Shown here one piece after another: positions 50,682 to 59,987 of a stretch of 64,000 nt of DNA (position 1 is the first letter of the stretch; each line of letters starts with the position of its first letter). The notes under the pieces were generated by a model. The model made no database searches. It had not been told where the DNA came from and saw only the letters and a list, made by a program, of their open reading frames with translations. The DNA is from an uncultured Holosporaceae bacterium. Lineage in GTDB: Bacteria > Pseudomonadota > Alphaproteobacteria > UBA3830 > CASESI01. The DNA is taken from assembly GCA_949290705.1 (NCBI GenBank), contig CASESI010000022.1, forward strand, positions 1 through 64,000. Direction: 5' to 3'. The translations under genes were made by a program, and so were the position numbers.

Positions 50682-53600
50682 ATGGAGAAGCTTAACTTTT
50701 GGCAAATAAAAAAAATTTTTTTTCTGTTCATTTTATCAATTCATACATACTGCAATGCTGGCTTCACACTACTTACATCACCATCATCAATTATTGAAAG
50801 AGGTCAATATTATGAGGAAGCAGGAAATAATACAAATAACATTTTTAAAACGAACGCAATATTAATCCCTGACCCGTTGGAAGCTGACTGTTTTTATAAA
50901 ATTTTTAATGACACAAAAAAAACACAAAATTTTTTAAAAGCCATCCTATACCCACAAACACCTGATATTAACCTATTACTTTCACCGTACGATTATTATC
51001 AAAATAAAGCTGGAAAACCTCTTGTATATCAATGTAATATCAACAATAACACAGCATTCGAAGTTGTGCTTTCTGTAAGAGACAAATACGAATCATCCCA
51101 AATGGCACAATATTATCAAAGAATTAATGACAGAAAATCTGCAAGTACTCCAATTAAATACATAACTTTCTTCACAGGAGTCACAAAAGAAAACTCTTAT
51201 GGCCAAAATATAGGAATTTTTTCTTCAGATTTAAACCTCTCAAGGTCCTCTGTGGCAAAAATAGATAATGTTCTTGACGAAATAATAATCAATGCCTCAC
51301 AAATATCACAAAATATAGAAAATGACAATTCTATAATAAGAATCGCTCAATCTAGCAACACATTAAAAAAAGAAGGACTTGAATGGTTAAAATTCCTAAC
51401 AATAGCATACTTTCAAAATGGAATAAGAGGAAAATATGTAATTCCAACAAACGGACTTTCAAATAATTTAGTAGAAGCTGTAAATTGTATAAAAGATACA
51501 AATCCTTCTATAGAATGGTCGTATGACTTATTTCCAGCTGAATATTCTCTTGTATCGGAAATTTATGATTCAATTGTTACAAAAGATGAAAAAGACCCTA
51601 TTCAAAAAAAAATAGAAAATGCCTTGTTAAAAGAAGAACTCAAAATTGCATGTGTAGATAAGGCAAAGGATGAAATACGAGAATCTATTTCACTAATCGA
51701 TAATAAAATATGTGGGTTAAATGAAATAGAAAAAGCAACAACTGATGTAAAAGAATCCGCTAAATTAATCGATGACAATATTAAAACAATATCTGGACTG
51801 ACTGATAATATACAGAACGTCACTTCTCAAATAAACACCATCCAATCTTTAATTAATACTATAAGTACATCTTTATATGGTGTTGAAACATCTACAACAG
51901 AAGGAAGTACACCTATTCAAAAACAAATAACAGTAAGTCAACAAATCGACGCTGTAAGAAGCATAACTTTAGGTGTCAGTGAAACTGTCACAAAATTGCA
52001 TTCTTTGTTATCCACATTTCCAACAGCTACTCTTATTACAGAAAATCAAAAAACACTTACAACTGAAATAGGAAAAATTACAACATCATTATCATCACTT
52101 ACAGATAATAATTTAAAAGAATTAAATAATTTATTAAAAACCATTTCAGAAAAAGTTACCGCTCTTTCAGATATTATGACACAACTTTCAACAACAAATA
52201 TTGCAACAATGGGAATTAATATTAATGCAATAAAAACTGACATAGAAAATATAAAAACAACTTTAAATTCTTTAAACTCCGTGATTGCAGCAATTAATGA
52301 TCAAACAAAAAACATTACAAACATAGAACAAAAAATTGATTCTGTATTACAAAACTCATCTAATACTCTAACCCAAATTCAAAATACAAATACAATACTT
52401 AACGCAGTCACTGAATCTGAAAACAAAATTTTGAACAAAATTCAACTCGTAAGTGCAAAACTCTCATCTATCTCATCAGGCTCTTCCGGATCATCAGGCA
52501 GTACAGATATAACTCCAATTATGACATTGATGGAAGAAAACTTAGCAACCAAAAAGGATTTGTCGTCGTCACAAACAGAATTACAAAACACTTTATTGTC
52601 GAAAATGGATGAAATAATGCAAAAAATATCCTCAAGTGGAACATCTTCTGGAAAAACAGAGGATGAGCCAAAAGAAGACGCTAAAACAGATTCTTCTTAT
52701 ACCCAACTAAAACCTCTTCTTTCAACATTACCATTTAAAACATATGATAGCGCATATGAATGCTCTGACATTATTTCCAAAAATCCACAGTTGGTATTTT
52801 ATATAACAGCAAGAATCTTAAAATTGGATGCATTAATAGCATTTGGTGATAAATATAATGAAGCTTGCGTTATGACTACTACAAACCAAACAAACGATCG
52901 CATAGCACCGATTTATATCAGAAGAAACAGAGCAATGGTATTTTACAAAGCATTTGCAACGGAATTTCACACAATATTTGACAATATGCAAAAAATACTC
53001 GGGTATCCAGCCGAACAAGCACGATCAATCATGTTTGCAAGACTTTTATCAATGATTGTCGATTGTTCTCGCAGGGAAACATACAACATCCAGGACACCA
53101 TTCTATCAGAGTTTTGGGTAAAAAACATTACATTTAAAGATTTTTCTAATAGGCTTGACCCTACCACAGAAAATTGGAGTACACTTAATAATGCAATAGA
53201 AAATATAAAAAACCGATCCTATGATAATATGGACACGTCATCTTTAATCACAGAAAAAGGAGACGTAACAGATGAAAACATTAACGCCTTAATAACAAAA
53301 TTTGAATTATTGTTATCAAATTCACATTATTTATTGTTTTATCTTTGGGCAAAGTACATAACAACTGATATTGAAACAACAGAGGTAGATACTAAATGGC
53401 AAATAGATAAAAACTATACACTATCCGAATACTGTACAATGGCATACCGCAACTGTTACATTGCAATTAAAAACTCCGACTATACATCTGCGCAAAAGCA
53501 CGTATTATTAAATCGATTATACGTCATTAAAAAATCCTATCTTAGTAGTAGTTTTGCAAACGGACAACTATCCGACTATAACTTAGAAACCTGCAAAAGG

Positions 53601-53732
53601 TTCATAGCACTACAAAACTCCCCAAATAACACACTAGAAAATTTCTTCCAATACGACTCTATATTGAACCTATCAATATCAAACTATTGGACACAGAAAT
53701 ACCATAAAGACCTAGACAGCGTACAAAACTAA
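50682..53732 (+). CDS. Large exported coiled-coil protein
   Basis: 1016 aa. Signal peptide (IFFLFILSIHTYCNA). Residues about 1-300 form an N-terminal domain. About 300-670 are Ser/Thr/Asn-rich heptads typical of long coiled coils (LTDNIQNVTSQINTIQSLIN, LSSLTDNNLKELNNLLKTIS), with a Gly/Ser linker (SSGSSGSSGSTD). About 680-1016 form a helical C-terminal domain. AAGGTG SD. No family recognised; a surface fibre or secreted effector is possible. It ends next to the convergent SRP RNA. Confidence 0.65.
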   Translation: MEKLNFWQIKKIFFLFILSIHTYCNAGFTLLTSPSSIIERGQYYEEAGNNTNNIFKTNAILIPDPLEADCFYKIFNDTKKTQNFLKAILYPQTPDINLLLSPYDYYQNKAGKPLVYQCNINNNTAFEVVLSVRDKYESSQMAQYYQRINDRKSASTPIKYITFFTGVTKENSYGQNIGIFSSDLNLSRSSVAKIDNVLDEIIINASQISQNIENDNSIIRIAQSSNTLKKEGLEWLKFLTIAYFQNGIRGKYVIPTNGLSNNLVEAVNCIKDTNPSIEWSYDLFPAEYSLVSEIYDSIVTKDEKDPIQKKIENALLKEELKIACVDKAKDEIRESISLIDNKICGLNEIEKATTDVKESAKLIDDNIKTISGLTDNIQNVTSQINTIQSLINTISTSLYGVETSTTEGSTPIQKQITVSQQIDAVRSITLGVSETVTKLHSLLSTFPTATLITENQKTLTTEIGKITTSLSSLTDNNLKELNNLLKTISEKVTALSDIMTQLSTTNIATMGININAIKTDIENIKTTLNSLNSVIAAINDQTKNITNIEQKIDSVLQNSSNTLTQIQNTNTILNAVTESENKILNKIQLVSAKLSSISSGSSGSSGSTDITPIMTLMEENLATKKDLSSSQTELQNTLLSKMDEIMQKISSSGTSSGKTEDEPKEDAKTDSSYTQLKPLLSTLPFKTYDSAYECSDIISKNPQLVFYITARILKLDALIAFGDKYNEACVMTTTNQTNDRIAPIYIRRNRAMVFYKAFATEFHTIFDNMQKILGYPAEQARSIMFARLLSMIVDCSRRETYNIQDTILSEFWVKNITFKDFSNRLDPTTENWSTLNNAIENIKNRSYDNMDTSSLITEKGDVTDENINALITKFELLLSNSHYLLFYLWAKYITTDIETTEVDTKWQIDKNYTLSEYCTMAYRNCYIAIKNSDYTSAQKHVLLNRLYVIKKSYLSSSFANGQLSDYNLETCKRFIALQNSPNNTLENFFQYDSILNLSISNYWTQKYHKDLDSVQN

Positions 53733-53738
53733 CAACAG

Positions 53739-53821
53739 AGAAGCGGCTGACCCGATAAAAACCGATACGGCTGCTTCCTCTCGGATCTGACCGGGTTTTC
53801 GGAAATTACCGTCCAACCGTC
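53739..53821 (-). ncRNA. ffs: Signal recognition particle RNA (4.5S type)
   Basis: A GC-rich block between two convergent genes. On the minus strand it has the conserved domain IV: GGTCAGATCC (53792-53783), tetraloop GAGA, then GGAAGCAGCC (53778-53769). Flanking arms pair (GGTTGGACGG with CGGGTCAGCC). It binds Ffh and works with FtsY, encoded 6 kb away, in membrane targeting. The exact ends are estimated from pairing and promoter. Confidence 0.88.
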
Positions 53822-53825
53822 TTTG

Positions 53826-53854
53826 ATTCTATAATAAAAAATATGATTAGTAAA
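53826..53854 (-). promoter_or_regulatory. SRP RNA promoter
   Basis: TTTACT (53854-53849), 17-bp spacer, TAGAAT (53831-53826) on the minus strand; the predicted start is near 53820. Confidence 0.65.
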
Positions 53855-53860
53855 CAAAAA

Positions 53861-54586
53861 TTACTCTTCTGTATCATAATTCGAGAACAAATTCTGCACA
53901 GCTTCATATTCGTCCAGAATATCCTCTAATTTTTCTATACTCTCAAGATCTGCAGCAGATACCATAACAGGAGATTTTGGAAGCCACACAAGCCCAGCAA
54001 ACTTTGGATCGCCGAACTTTTCCATCAAAGCATCTCGCACTGTCGTAAAACGTTCAACCTCACATTTCACTTCATATTCATCATCGTAATCTTCAACTTC
54101 ATCTGCGCCAGCATTAACTGCGACCTCAAAAATATCATCGAAATTAATATTTTCTTTATTAAATTTAATAATACCAACCCGATCAAAAAGATACGTCACA
54201 CTTCCAGGTGTCCCAAGATCGCCCCCACTTTTTCTCAAAAAACTCCTAATATCAGCTGCTGTTTTATTTTTATTATCAGAAAAACACTCAATAATGAAAG
54301 CTACCCCCTTTGGACCAAAACCTTCATAACGAATTTCTTCTAATTTATCAGCATCAAGCGAAGATTCTGCCTTTTTAATGGCTTTGTCTATGTTATCTTT
54401 AGGCATACTTTCAGCCCTCGCAGCAATAACTGCGGCTCTAAGTCTTGGGTTGTGATCAACATCTCCACCACCAAGTTTCGCAGCAACAGTAATTTCCCTA
54501 ACAAGACGCGCAAAAACTCTTGATCTCTTCGCATCTTGAGCACCTTTTCTGTGCATAATAGTTTTGAACTTCGAATGTCCAGACAT
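53861..54586 (-). CDS. yebC: YebC/PmpR family protein
   Basis: 241 aa, full length. MSGHSKFKTIMHRKGAQDAKRSRVF start, GGGDVDHNPRLRAA and YEGFGPKGVAFIIE are family hallmarks. Members act as transcription regulators and, by recent work, help ribosomes through polyproline stretches. Own transcription unit upstream of the SRP RNA. Confidence 0.95.
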   Translation of the reverse strand: MSGHSKFKTIMHRKGAQDAKRSRVFARLVREITVAAKLGGGDVDHNPRLRAAVIAARAESMPKDNIDKAIKKAESSLDADKLEEIRYEGFGPKGVAFIIECFSDNKNKTAADIRSFLRKSGGDLGTPGSVTYLFDRVGIIKFNKENINFDDIFEVAVNAGADEVEDYDDEYEVKCEVERFTTVRDALMEKFGDPKFAGLVWLPKSPVMVSAADLESIEKLEDILDEYEAVQNLFSNYDTEE

Positions 54587-54707
54587 AAATACCTCAAATC
54601 AAAATCCTGAATCAGAGAGATACAACAAACGAGATACACCCCTGATTGAACACCAGACAACTGACGATTATACAGTACAAGAATAAAAAAGTAAAATAAA
54701 ATACGGT

Positions 54708-56339
54708 TTATTTACCAAATAAATCCTTTGCATTTGAAATGATCTCACCGAGACTTTCCATCGATTTTGTACACTTTATATTGGCATTTGATTTAATATT
54801 TTTACGAGATTTGCCATCATCACTACGATTAGAAAAAAATACTGCATTCTTTTGACGTGTACTTCTTTTCATACGGTCCTCTTTGGATAACTTATTTGAA
54901 GAAATTTTATTGTTATAAGGATTATCCTTCTGCCTTAAAAATATTCTAATAGGAACATTTTCCATCTTAAATTTCTTTGCTAAACTATTTGAAAGATATC
55001 TTATATACGAATCAGAAATCAGCTCAACTCTTGAGCCAAAAATAGCAAACGATGGAGGTCTTGTACCAACCTGTTTCACGAAATTCAATTTTGGAGTTTT
55101 TCCATTTACAATTGCTGGAGAATTTGCGTTTATGGAAAGGTTTAACCAAAGATTTAACTTATTAGTTGTAATCTTTTTATTCCAAATACCATAAACAGAA
55201 ATAGATTCATTAATCAACTTTTCAACATTAATATTCCGCAATGCAGAAATAGGAATAATTTTAAAAATTTTCGAAAGTCTATCCCCTATTTTATCACGAA
55301 TAACACCAAGAAATTTCGCTTGTTCATTTTCTGGAATTAAATCCCATTTATTAAGTGCGACAATCACGCATTTTCCTTCATCAATCGCAGCATCAGCAAT
55401 TAATAAATCTTGTTTTTCAAAAGGTGAATTTGCATCCATAACTAAAATCGTCACATGTGAATCACGAATAGCTTGTTCAGAAGCATCTACAAAAAGTTTT
55501 TCTTCTGGATTGATAATCTTCATATTTTTTCTCTTTCCGGCAGTATCAACAATTTCGATATTCCTATCATTAAATTTAAACTGTATATTCACAGAATCAG
55601 TTGTAGTACCAGCAATATCACTTGTAATTAATCGATTATCCCCTATTAAAGTATTCACCAATGTTGATTTTCCAACATTTGGTCGGCCAACAACAGCTAT
55701 TCTTATAGTCCTCGTATCGATTACTTTTTCATTTAAATCATTTTCATCTTGAATAACATTGCCATTAATACCGTTATTCTTAATCATATTTTCTTCTTCC
55801 ATCTGTACACTCTCATTCTCTTCGTCGTTTTCAAAAAATTCCTTTATTAGTGTGTAAAGTTCGGTAAATCCGACATTATGCTCTGCAGAAACATATGCTG
55901 GTTCACCAAATCCCAATGACCTTAATTCTTGAATTTCATGAATTACATTTTCTGATTTATTTGCAACCAAAATAACAGGCTTCGTTATTTTATTTTCCTT
56001 GAAAATTTTTCTTATAAATTCAGCAACCTCTGTATCTTCATGAAATGAATTTTCTTTGGCACTAACTACAAAAAATAAAATATCTGCTTCATATATTGCA
56101 ATAGCAGACTGAGCATTCATGACTTTGGCAAAAGTTGATTTTTCATCAACTTCTATTCCAGCCGTATCTATCAAAGTAAACTTTATATCTGAAATCTCAG
56201 CGAGGCCCTCTTTACGATCCCTTGTAATTCCGGCTTTTTTATCTACAATCGCTGCATTACTACCGGTAAGTCTATTAAAAATAGTGGACTTACCGACATT
56301 TGCCCTTCCAACAAGAGCAACTTTTTTCATCATTTTCAT
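54708..56339 (-). CDS. der: Ribosome-assembly GTPase Der (EngA)
   Basis: 543 aa with two tandem G domains: GRANVGKST (11-19) with DTAGIE, and GRPNVGKST with DTAGKRK, then the KH-like domain. It matures the 50S subunit. Longer than usual (about 440-490), with an acidic linker between the G domains and a Lys/Ser/Asn-rich tail. TAAGAT (56351-56346) ends 6 nt before ATG 56339, which supports that start over ATG 56330. Confidence 0.95.
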   Translation of the reverse strand: MKMMKKVALVGRANVGKSTIFNRLTGSNAAIVDKKAGITRDRKEGLAEISDIKFTLIDTAGIEVDEKSTFAKVMNAQSAIAIYEADILFFVVSAKENSFHEDTEVAEFIRKIFKENKITKPVILVANKSENVIHEIQELRSLGFGEPAYVSAEHNVGFTELYTLIKEFFENDEENESVQMEEENMIKNNGINGNVIQDENDLNEKVIDTRTIRIAVVGRPNVGKSTLVNTLIGDNRLITSDIAGTTTDSVNIQFKFNDRNIEIVDTAGKRKNMKIINPEEKLFVDASEQAIRDSHVTILVMDANSPFEKQDLLIADAAIDEGKCVIVALNKWDLIPENEQAKFLGVIRDKIGDRLSKIFKIIPISALRNINVEKLINESISVYGIWNKKITTNKLNLWLNLSINANSPAIVNGKTPKLNFVKQVGTRPPSFAIFGSRVELISDSYIRYLSNSLAKKFKMENVPIRIFLRQKDNPYNNKISSNKLSKEDRMKRSTRQKNAVFFSNRSDDGKSRKNIKSNANIKCTKSMESLGEIISNAKDLFGK

Positions 56340-56364
56340 ATAATTATCTTATAACTGTATTTAA

Positions 56365-57681
56365 TTATTGGAAACAACTGATTCCAATATTTGAAATTAA
56401 AATCATTTTATCTCGTAATAACAAAGGCGCCGCAACTATCCTGTGCCCCAAAGCAATTTTCTTAAGCAACTTTCCATTTGAATGTGAAAACACCAAACAA
56501 TCTCCAGTATCTGCAAAAACAGCAACTCCTTCTAGAGTAACAATTGGACCAAACCAAGAAATATTATTAACGCTGTCTTCCGATACGTGATTTTCACGAT
56601 TTAAATTTTTTTTCCAAAATACCTTACCACTTCTGTTGTTCAAAGCTACAAGTGTACCATACGAATCTATCATAAACATAGCATTACCGGATACAAAAGG
56701 CGTTTTTATCCCTCCAAAATCTGCATTATTCCAGATAACTTCGCCTTTATTAAGACTTAAACAACAAGTCTTTCCTACATTACTTACAATATAAACATTC
56801 CCACTGTAAATCACAGGAGAAGCTTTTATCTGTGTAATAAACGCATTTGCATCTGTAATCTTCGACTTACAAATTGAGTAATCCCAAAACAAAGCACCGT
56901 TCTTGGTATTCAAAGCAAAAACTTCACCGCTTTTCGATGTTGCTATAATCATGTCATTATTAATTGCAGGTTGCGCAAGTCCAATAATACCAGAATCTTC
57001 AAAAAGCCCTATATATTCCCAAAGCGATTCTAAATTACGCATTCCATAACAAGCAATCTTGTTATCAACAGAAAGCACAAACAAATTGTTATCATCAACA
57101 ACTACTGGACATTTTGCAGGAGAACTTAATGTCTTCACGCCTCTAATTTTTCCGGAATACATATCAATCACAAAAAGGTCACAAAAAGATGTTGTAACAT
57201 ATAAAGAATTCACATTGTTATAGCTTATAAATGTTCCTGATGAAATACCCTTATTCGATGTTCTTGTCTTCCAAATAATTTTTCCTGTATTTACATCAAT
57301 AGAATACACAGTACCTGCCCCATCTGCAACGAACACTTTATTTTTCACGATAAGTACATTTGAATTCAATGGAACATCTATTGAACCTGGATCAAAAAAA
57401 TCAACGCTCCATTTTCTTTTTAACTTTATTTTAGAAGAAATTCCATCATATTGATTTGTATTTGTAAAATTTTGTTTTAGACATTCCGTAGGAGAAATAA
57501 AACTATACCCTAATACCACGTTTCCTGCATCATATTTCGACTTATCAAGTTCAACAAGAGAAAATGATATATCCTCCCTTTTTCCTGGTAACTTCGTTTT
57601 CTCTTTGCAAGATGAAATCAACAAGGCAAAAAAACACACAAGAAACAAGTTAGAAAATCTAACTCTGATACCTTTTTTCAT
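56365..57681 (-). CDS. bamB: Outer-membrane assembly lipoprotein BamB
   Basis: 438 aa. Lipobox ISSC (acylated C25). PQQ-like beta-propeller blades repeat the pattern VFALNTKNGALFWD, VYSIDVNTGKIIWK, CLSLNKGEVIWN, LVALNNRSGKVFWK. Scaffold subunit of BAM. The order yfgM-bamB-der is the standard proteobacterial one. It follows yfgM by 19 nt. Confidence 0.92.
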   Translation of the reverse strand: MKKGIRVRFSNLFLVCFFALLISSCKEKTKLPGKREDISFSLVELDKSKYDAGNVVLGYSFISPTECLKQNFTNTNQYDGISSKIKLKRKWSVDFFDPGSIDVPLNSNVLIVKNKVFVADGAGTVYSIDVNTGKIIWKTRTSNKGISSGTFISYNNVNSLYVTTSFCDLFVIDMYSGKIRGVKTLSSPAKCPVVVDDNNLFVLSVDNKIACYGMRNLESLWEYIGLFEDSGIIGLAQPAINNDMIIATSKSGEVFALNTKNGALFWDYSICKSKITDANAFITQIKASPVIYSGNVYIVSNVGKTCCLSLNKGEVIWNNADFGGIKTPFVSGNAMFMIDSYGTLVALNNRSGKVFWKKNLNRENHVSEDSVNNISWFGPIVTLEGVAVFADTGDCLVFSHSNGKLLKKIALGHRIVAAPLLLRDKMILISNIGISCFQ

Positions 57682-57700
57682 AATTATTCCAATACAAAAA

Positions 57701-58321
57701 CTATTTTAAATTCAACAACTTTATTCTATTAAGCATAGATTTAGGCGCATTTTTATCAGCTAAAATTGTATCAAATGCAGCTTTTGCCCTTTCCATATTA
57801 TTTGCTTTTAATGCAATAACTCCGATTAACTCCTGTGCAGATAATGTAAAAGGATGATCTCCAAATGAAATCTCTTCTAACATCTTTATTGATTCATTCG
57901 CATCCATCTTATCCATTGTCCTTGACACAAACAACAACACTGATAAATCTCTAAGCACAATATCATAATCTTTATTCTTGGAAATCTCCATCAATTCATT
58001 AGAAATATTCCCATCTGTAACACCAAGTTTGATAATCCGCGCCATATTAGAAATTTCCGAAGGAGCATTCTTAATCAAATGATCTAAATCTCTTTCAACA
58101 GACTTCAAAGTACCATCATAATCATAAACTACATTCATCAATTTTTTAGTAAAAATCTCCGCCTCTCTGCGTTGATTTGTTAAATACGTCGAATATGAAG
58201 CAATAACTATCACAATAGCAATAATAACACCTGCAATAACCTTCGCATGCTCTTTTATAAACGTGATAGCCTTCTCTCTTTTGACTTCTTCATCAATTTC
58301 TTCGAAAATACTATTATCCAT
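57701..58321 (-). CDS. yfgM: YfgM-like SecYEG ancillary protein
   Basis: 206 aa. Short cytoplasmic N-terminus, one membrane helix (about 28-46, VIAGVIIAIVIVIASYSTY), then a periplasmic TPR-like domain. YfgM links the Sec translocon to periplasmic chaperones with PpiD. AAGGTG SD. First gene of yfgM-bamB-der. Confidence 0.82.
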   Translation of the reverse strand: MDNSIFEEIDEEVKREKAITFIKEHAKVIAGVIIAIVIVIASYSTYLTNQRREAEIFTKKLMNVVYDYDGTLKSVERDLDHLIKNAPSEISNMARIIKLGVTDGNISNELMEISKNKDYDIVLRDLSVLLFVSRTMDKMDANESIKMLEEISFGDHPFTLSAQELIGVIALKANNMERAKAAFDTILADKNAPKSMLNRIKLLNLK

Positions 58322-58393
58322 GAAAATTCACCTTGAAATCTACAAAATTCATCCTATCTACATAATATAAGAATTTCACCAAGGAAACAAGAA

Positions 58394-58789
58394 ATGTATC
58401 AGAATTTTTCAAACAACATCACTGTATCTATTAAGACAAATTTTGAAGAAAGGGTCATTGATACTAAAAACGACACATTAATCTGGCATTATACTATTAC
58501 AATTAAAAATTCGTCTGACAGGTGTATAAGATTGAAATCTATCGAATTTTCTCCAGTAAATGAATTTGGAGAAAATAACAACCACCTCTCAGAATCATTC
58601 GTCGATAAAAATGTAATAGTCAAACCAGATTCAGAAATCACAAGGTACGGAATTATTGCCACAGAAAACCATTCTTCAATAGTATTTGGAAAAATTCTTG
58701 CATTTACTGAGCTTGATGAAGATATTACAATTGAAATCCCAACTTTTTCTCTCGATTCTCCATACTACTATTATAATACAATTAATTAA
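58394..58789 (+). CDS. apaG: ApaG domain protein
   Basis: 131 aa. Fibronectin-III-like fold: VSIKTNFEERV, WHYTITIKNSSDRCIRLKS and the C-terminal IEIPTFSLDSP. The central glycine-rich loop (G-x-GVVGxxP) is poorly kept, so this is a divergent member. Function of ApaG is poorly known. AAGGA lies before the ATG. Confidence 0.8.
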   Translation: MYQNFSNNITVSIKTNFEERVIDTKNDTLIWHYTITIKNSSDRCIRLKSIEFSPVNEFGENNNHLSESFVDKNVIVKPDSEITRYGIIATENHSSIVFGKILAFTELDEDITIEIPTFSLDSPYYYYNTIN

Positions 58790-58815
58790 CTTTTTTCATG
58801 AATTTTTCTCTCATC

Positions 58816-58831
58816 TTAACTCTTTTTTAAC
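58816..58831 (+). promoter_or_regulatory. Possible CtrA site before the 58895 gene
   Basis: TTAA-CTCTTTT-TTAAC matches the extended CtrA consensus and lies 64 bp before the ATG of the secreted 313-aa protein. Confidence 0.35.
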
Positions 58832-58894
58832 TTTTTAATGTTAATATTGGATATGCCATTTGATTGAAACTGCACTTTTTATTGGAGAACAAAT

Positions 58895-59836
58895 ATGAAT
58901 ATAAATAAAACAAAGTCAAGTCAAGTCAAGTCATTGTGTTTGATTGCTAGCCTCTTTGCGAGCGGAATTCTCGTTAATAATTTTGTCTGCAGCAATATCC
59001 CACAGAATACCCAACCTTTTAAAGCCAATGATCAACTCTATAAAAGTGTAATTGCATTTTTAGAAGGAAAGCAAATGAATTTTTTATCATGGTATAATAA
59101 TTTGTCAAAAACATTAAGCTCATTAAGAAGAGCTGTAAATGCCCCAAATTTTTTAATCAATGCAACATACACAGCGGCTATTATTAAAGCACATTTTCTA
59201 GACGATGCTGGAAAATCTACTAATAATGAGATTTTAGGCTTGATAAAAAATACAAATGTCTCTTTCAATGGGAAACTTAATAGCCCAAATATACTCTCAT
59301 TAACATTATTCCTTATTGCATATCACGACAACGAAGAGGCAATGAATTTTATACTTCAAAAGAATACCGATTCAGAATCTTTAGCACGTGCTGCAAATTA
59401 TATTAAGGATTTCTGTGATGATCGTATTAGTGAAACTGACTATCGTAGTTATAATAAAGGACAGGCCATCCTTGGAATTATTCTTAATATCTTTAAAAAA
59501 ATGAAAAGATTAACATTCAATGACCGTGGTTTAAAACTATTTTTAGATGTATATTTCGATAATGAGGAGGCACTAAAGCTTATTACTGTAGATAGCTTAC
59601 GTGATGTAGACTCAAAATCATTGTACTACGTTTCCTACGACTTTTCAGAACATTTGAAATTATTCAGACACTTGAAATCCAATATTCTAAAGCCGGCAGA
59701 GGAGGTCTATAAAACTATGTACGAGACACTTATAACAAACCCTTCGAGTGCTGTATTTTTACAAACACTCCCACCACTTATGAAACCTCTTGAAAAGAAA
59801 TCTCTTAAAGAGAAGAAACCTCTTAAAGACTCTTAA
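58895..59836 (+). CDS. Hypothetical exported protein
   Basis: 313 aa. N-terminal hydrophobic segment (LCLIASLFASGILVNNFVC) after a basic start, consistent with a signal peptide. The mature part is helical, with a basic repetitive tail (EKKSLKEKKPLKDS). GGAG SD. No family recognised. It lies alone between apaG and tRNA-Leu. Confidence 0.6.
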   Translation: MNINKTKSSQVKSLCLIASLFASGILVNNFVCSNIPQNTQPFKANDQLYKSVIAFLEGKQMNFLSWYNNLSKTLSSLRRAVNAPNFLINATYTAAIIKAHFLDDAGKSTNNEILGLIKNTNVSFNGKLNSPNILSLTLFLIAYHDNEEAMNFILQKNTDSESLARAANYIKDFCDDRISETDYRSYNKGQAILGIILNIFKKMKRLTFNDRGLKLFLDVYFDNEEALKLITVDSLRDVDSKSLYYVSYDFSEHLKLFRHLKSNILKPAEEVYKTMYETLITNPSSAVFLQTLPPLMKPLEKKSLKEKKPLKDS

Positions 59837-59862
59837 CGCATTTCTTTCTGTTTAATTCTGTG

Positions 59863-59945
59863 GTGCGGGTGAAGGGACTTGAACCCCTACAGTTTTCACC
59901 ACTAGATCCTAAGTCTAGCGCGTCTACCAATTCCGCCACACCCGC
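59863..59945 (-). tRNA. tRNA-Leu (TAG)
   Basis: Minus-strand class II cloverleaf: acceptor GCGGGTG pairs with CACCCGC, anticodon loop CTTAGGA (TAG), variable arm, T loop GTTCAAGTCC, discriminator A, encoded CCA at 59865-59863. Confidence 0.94.
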
Positions 59946-59987
59946 AAGAGATACCATGATCCTACACAATTTCCATGAAAAAGTCAA

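Noticed and set aside
54388-54660. 90-aa minus-strand ORF overlapping the start of yebC
   Set aside because: Alternate frame of the conserved YebC N-terminus.
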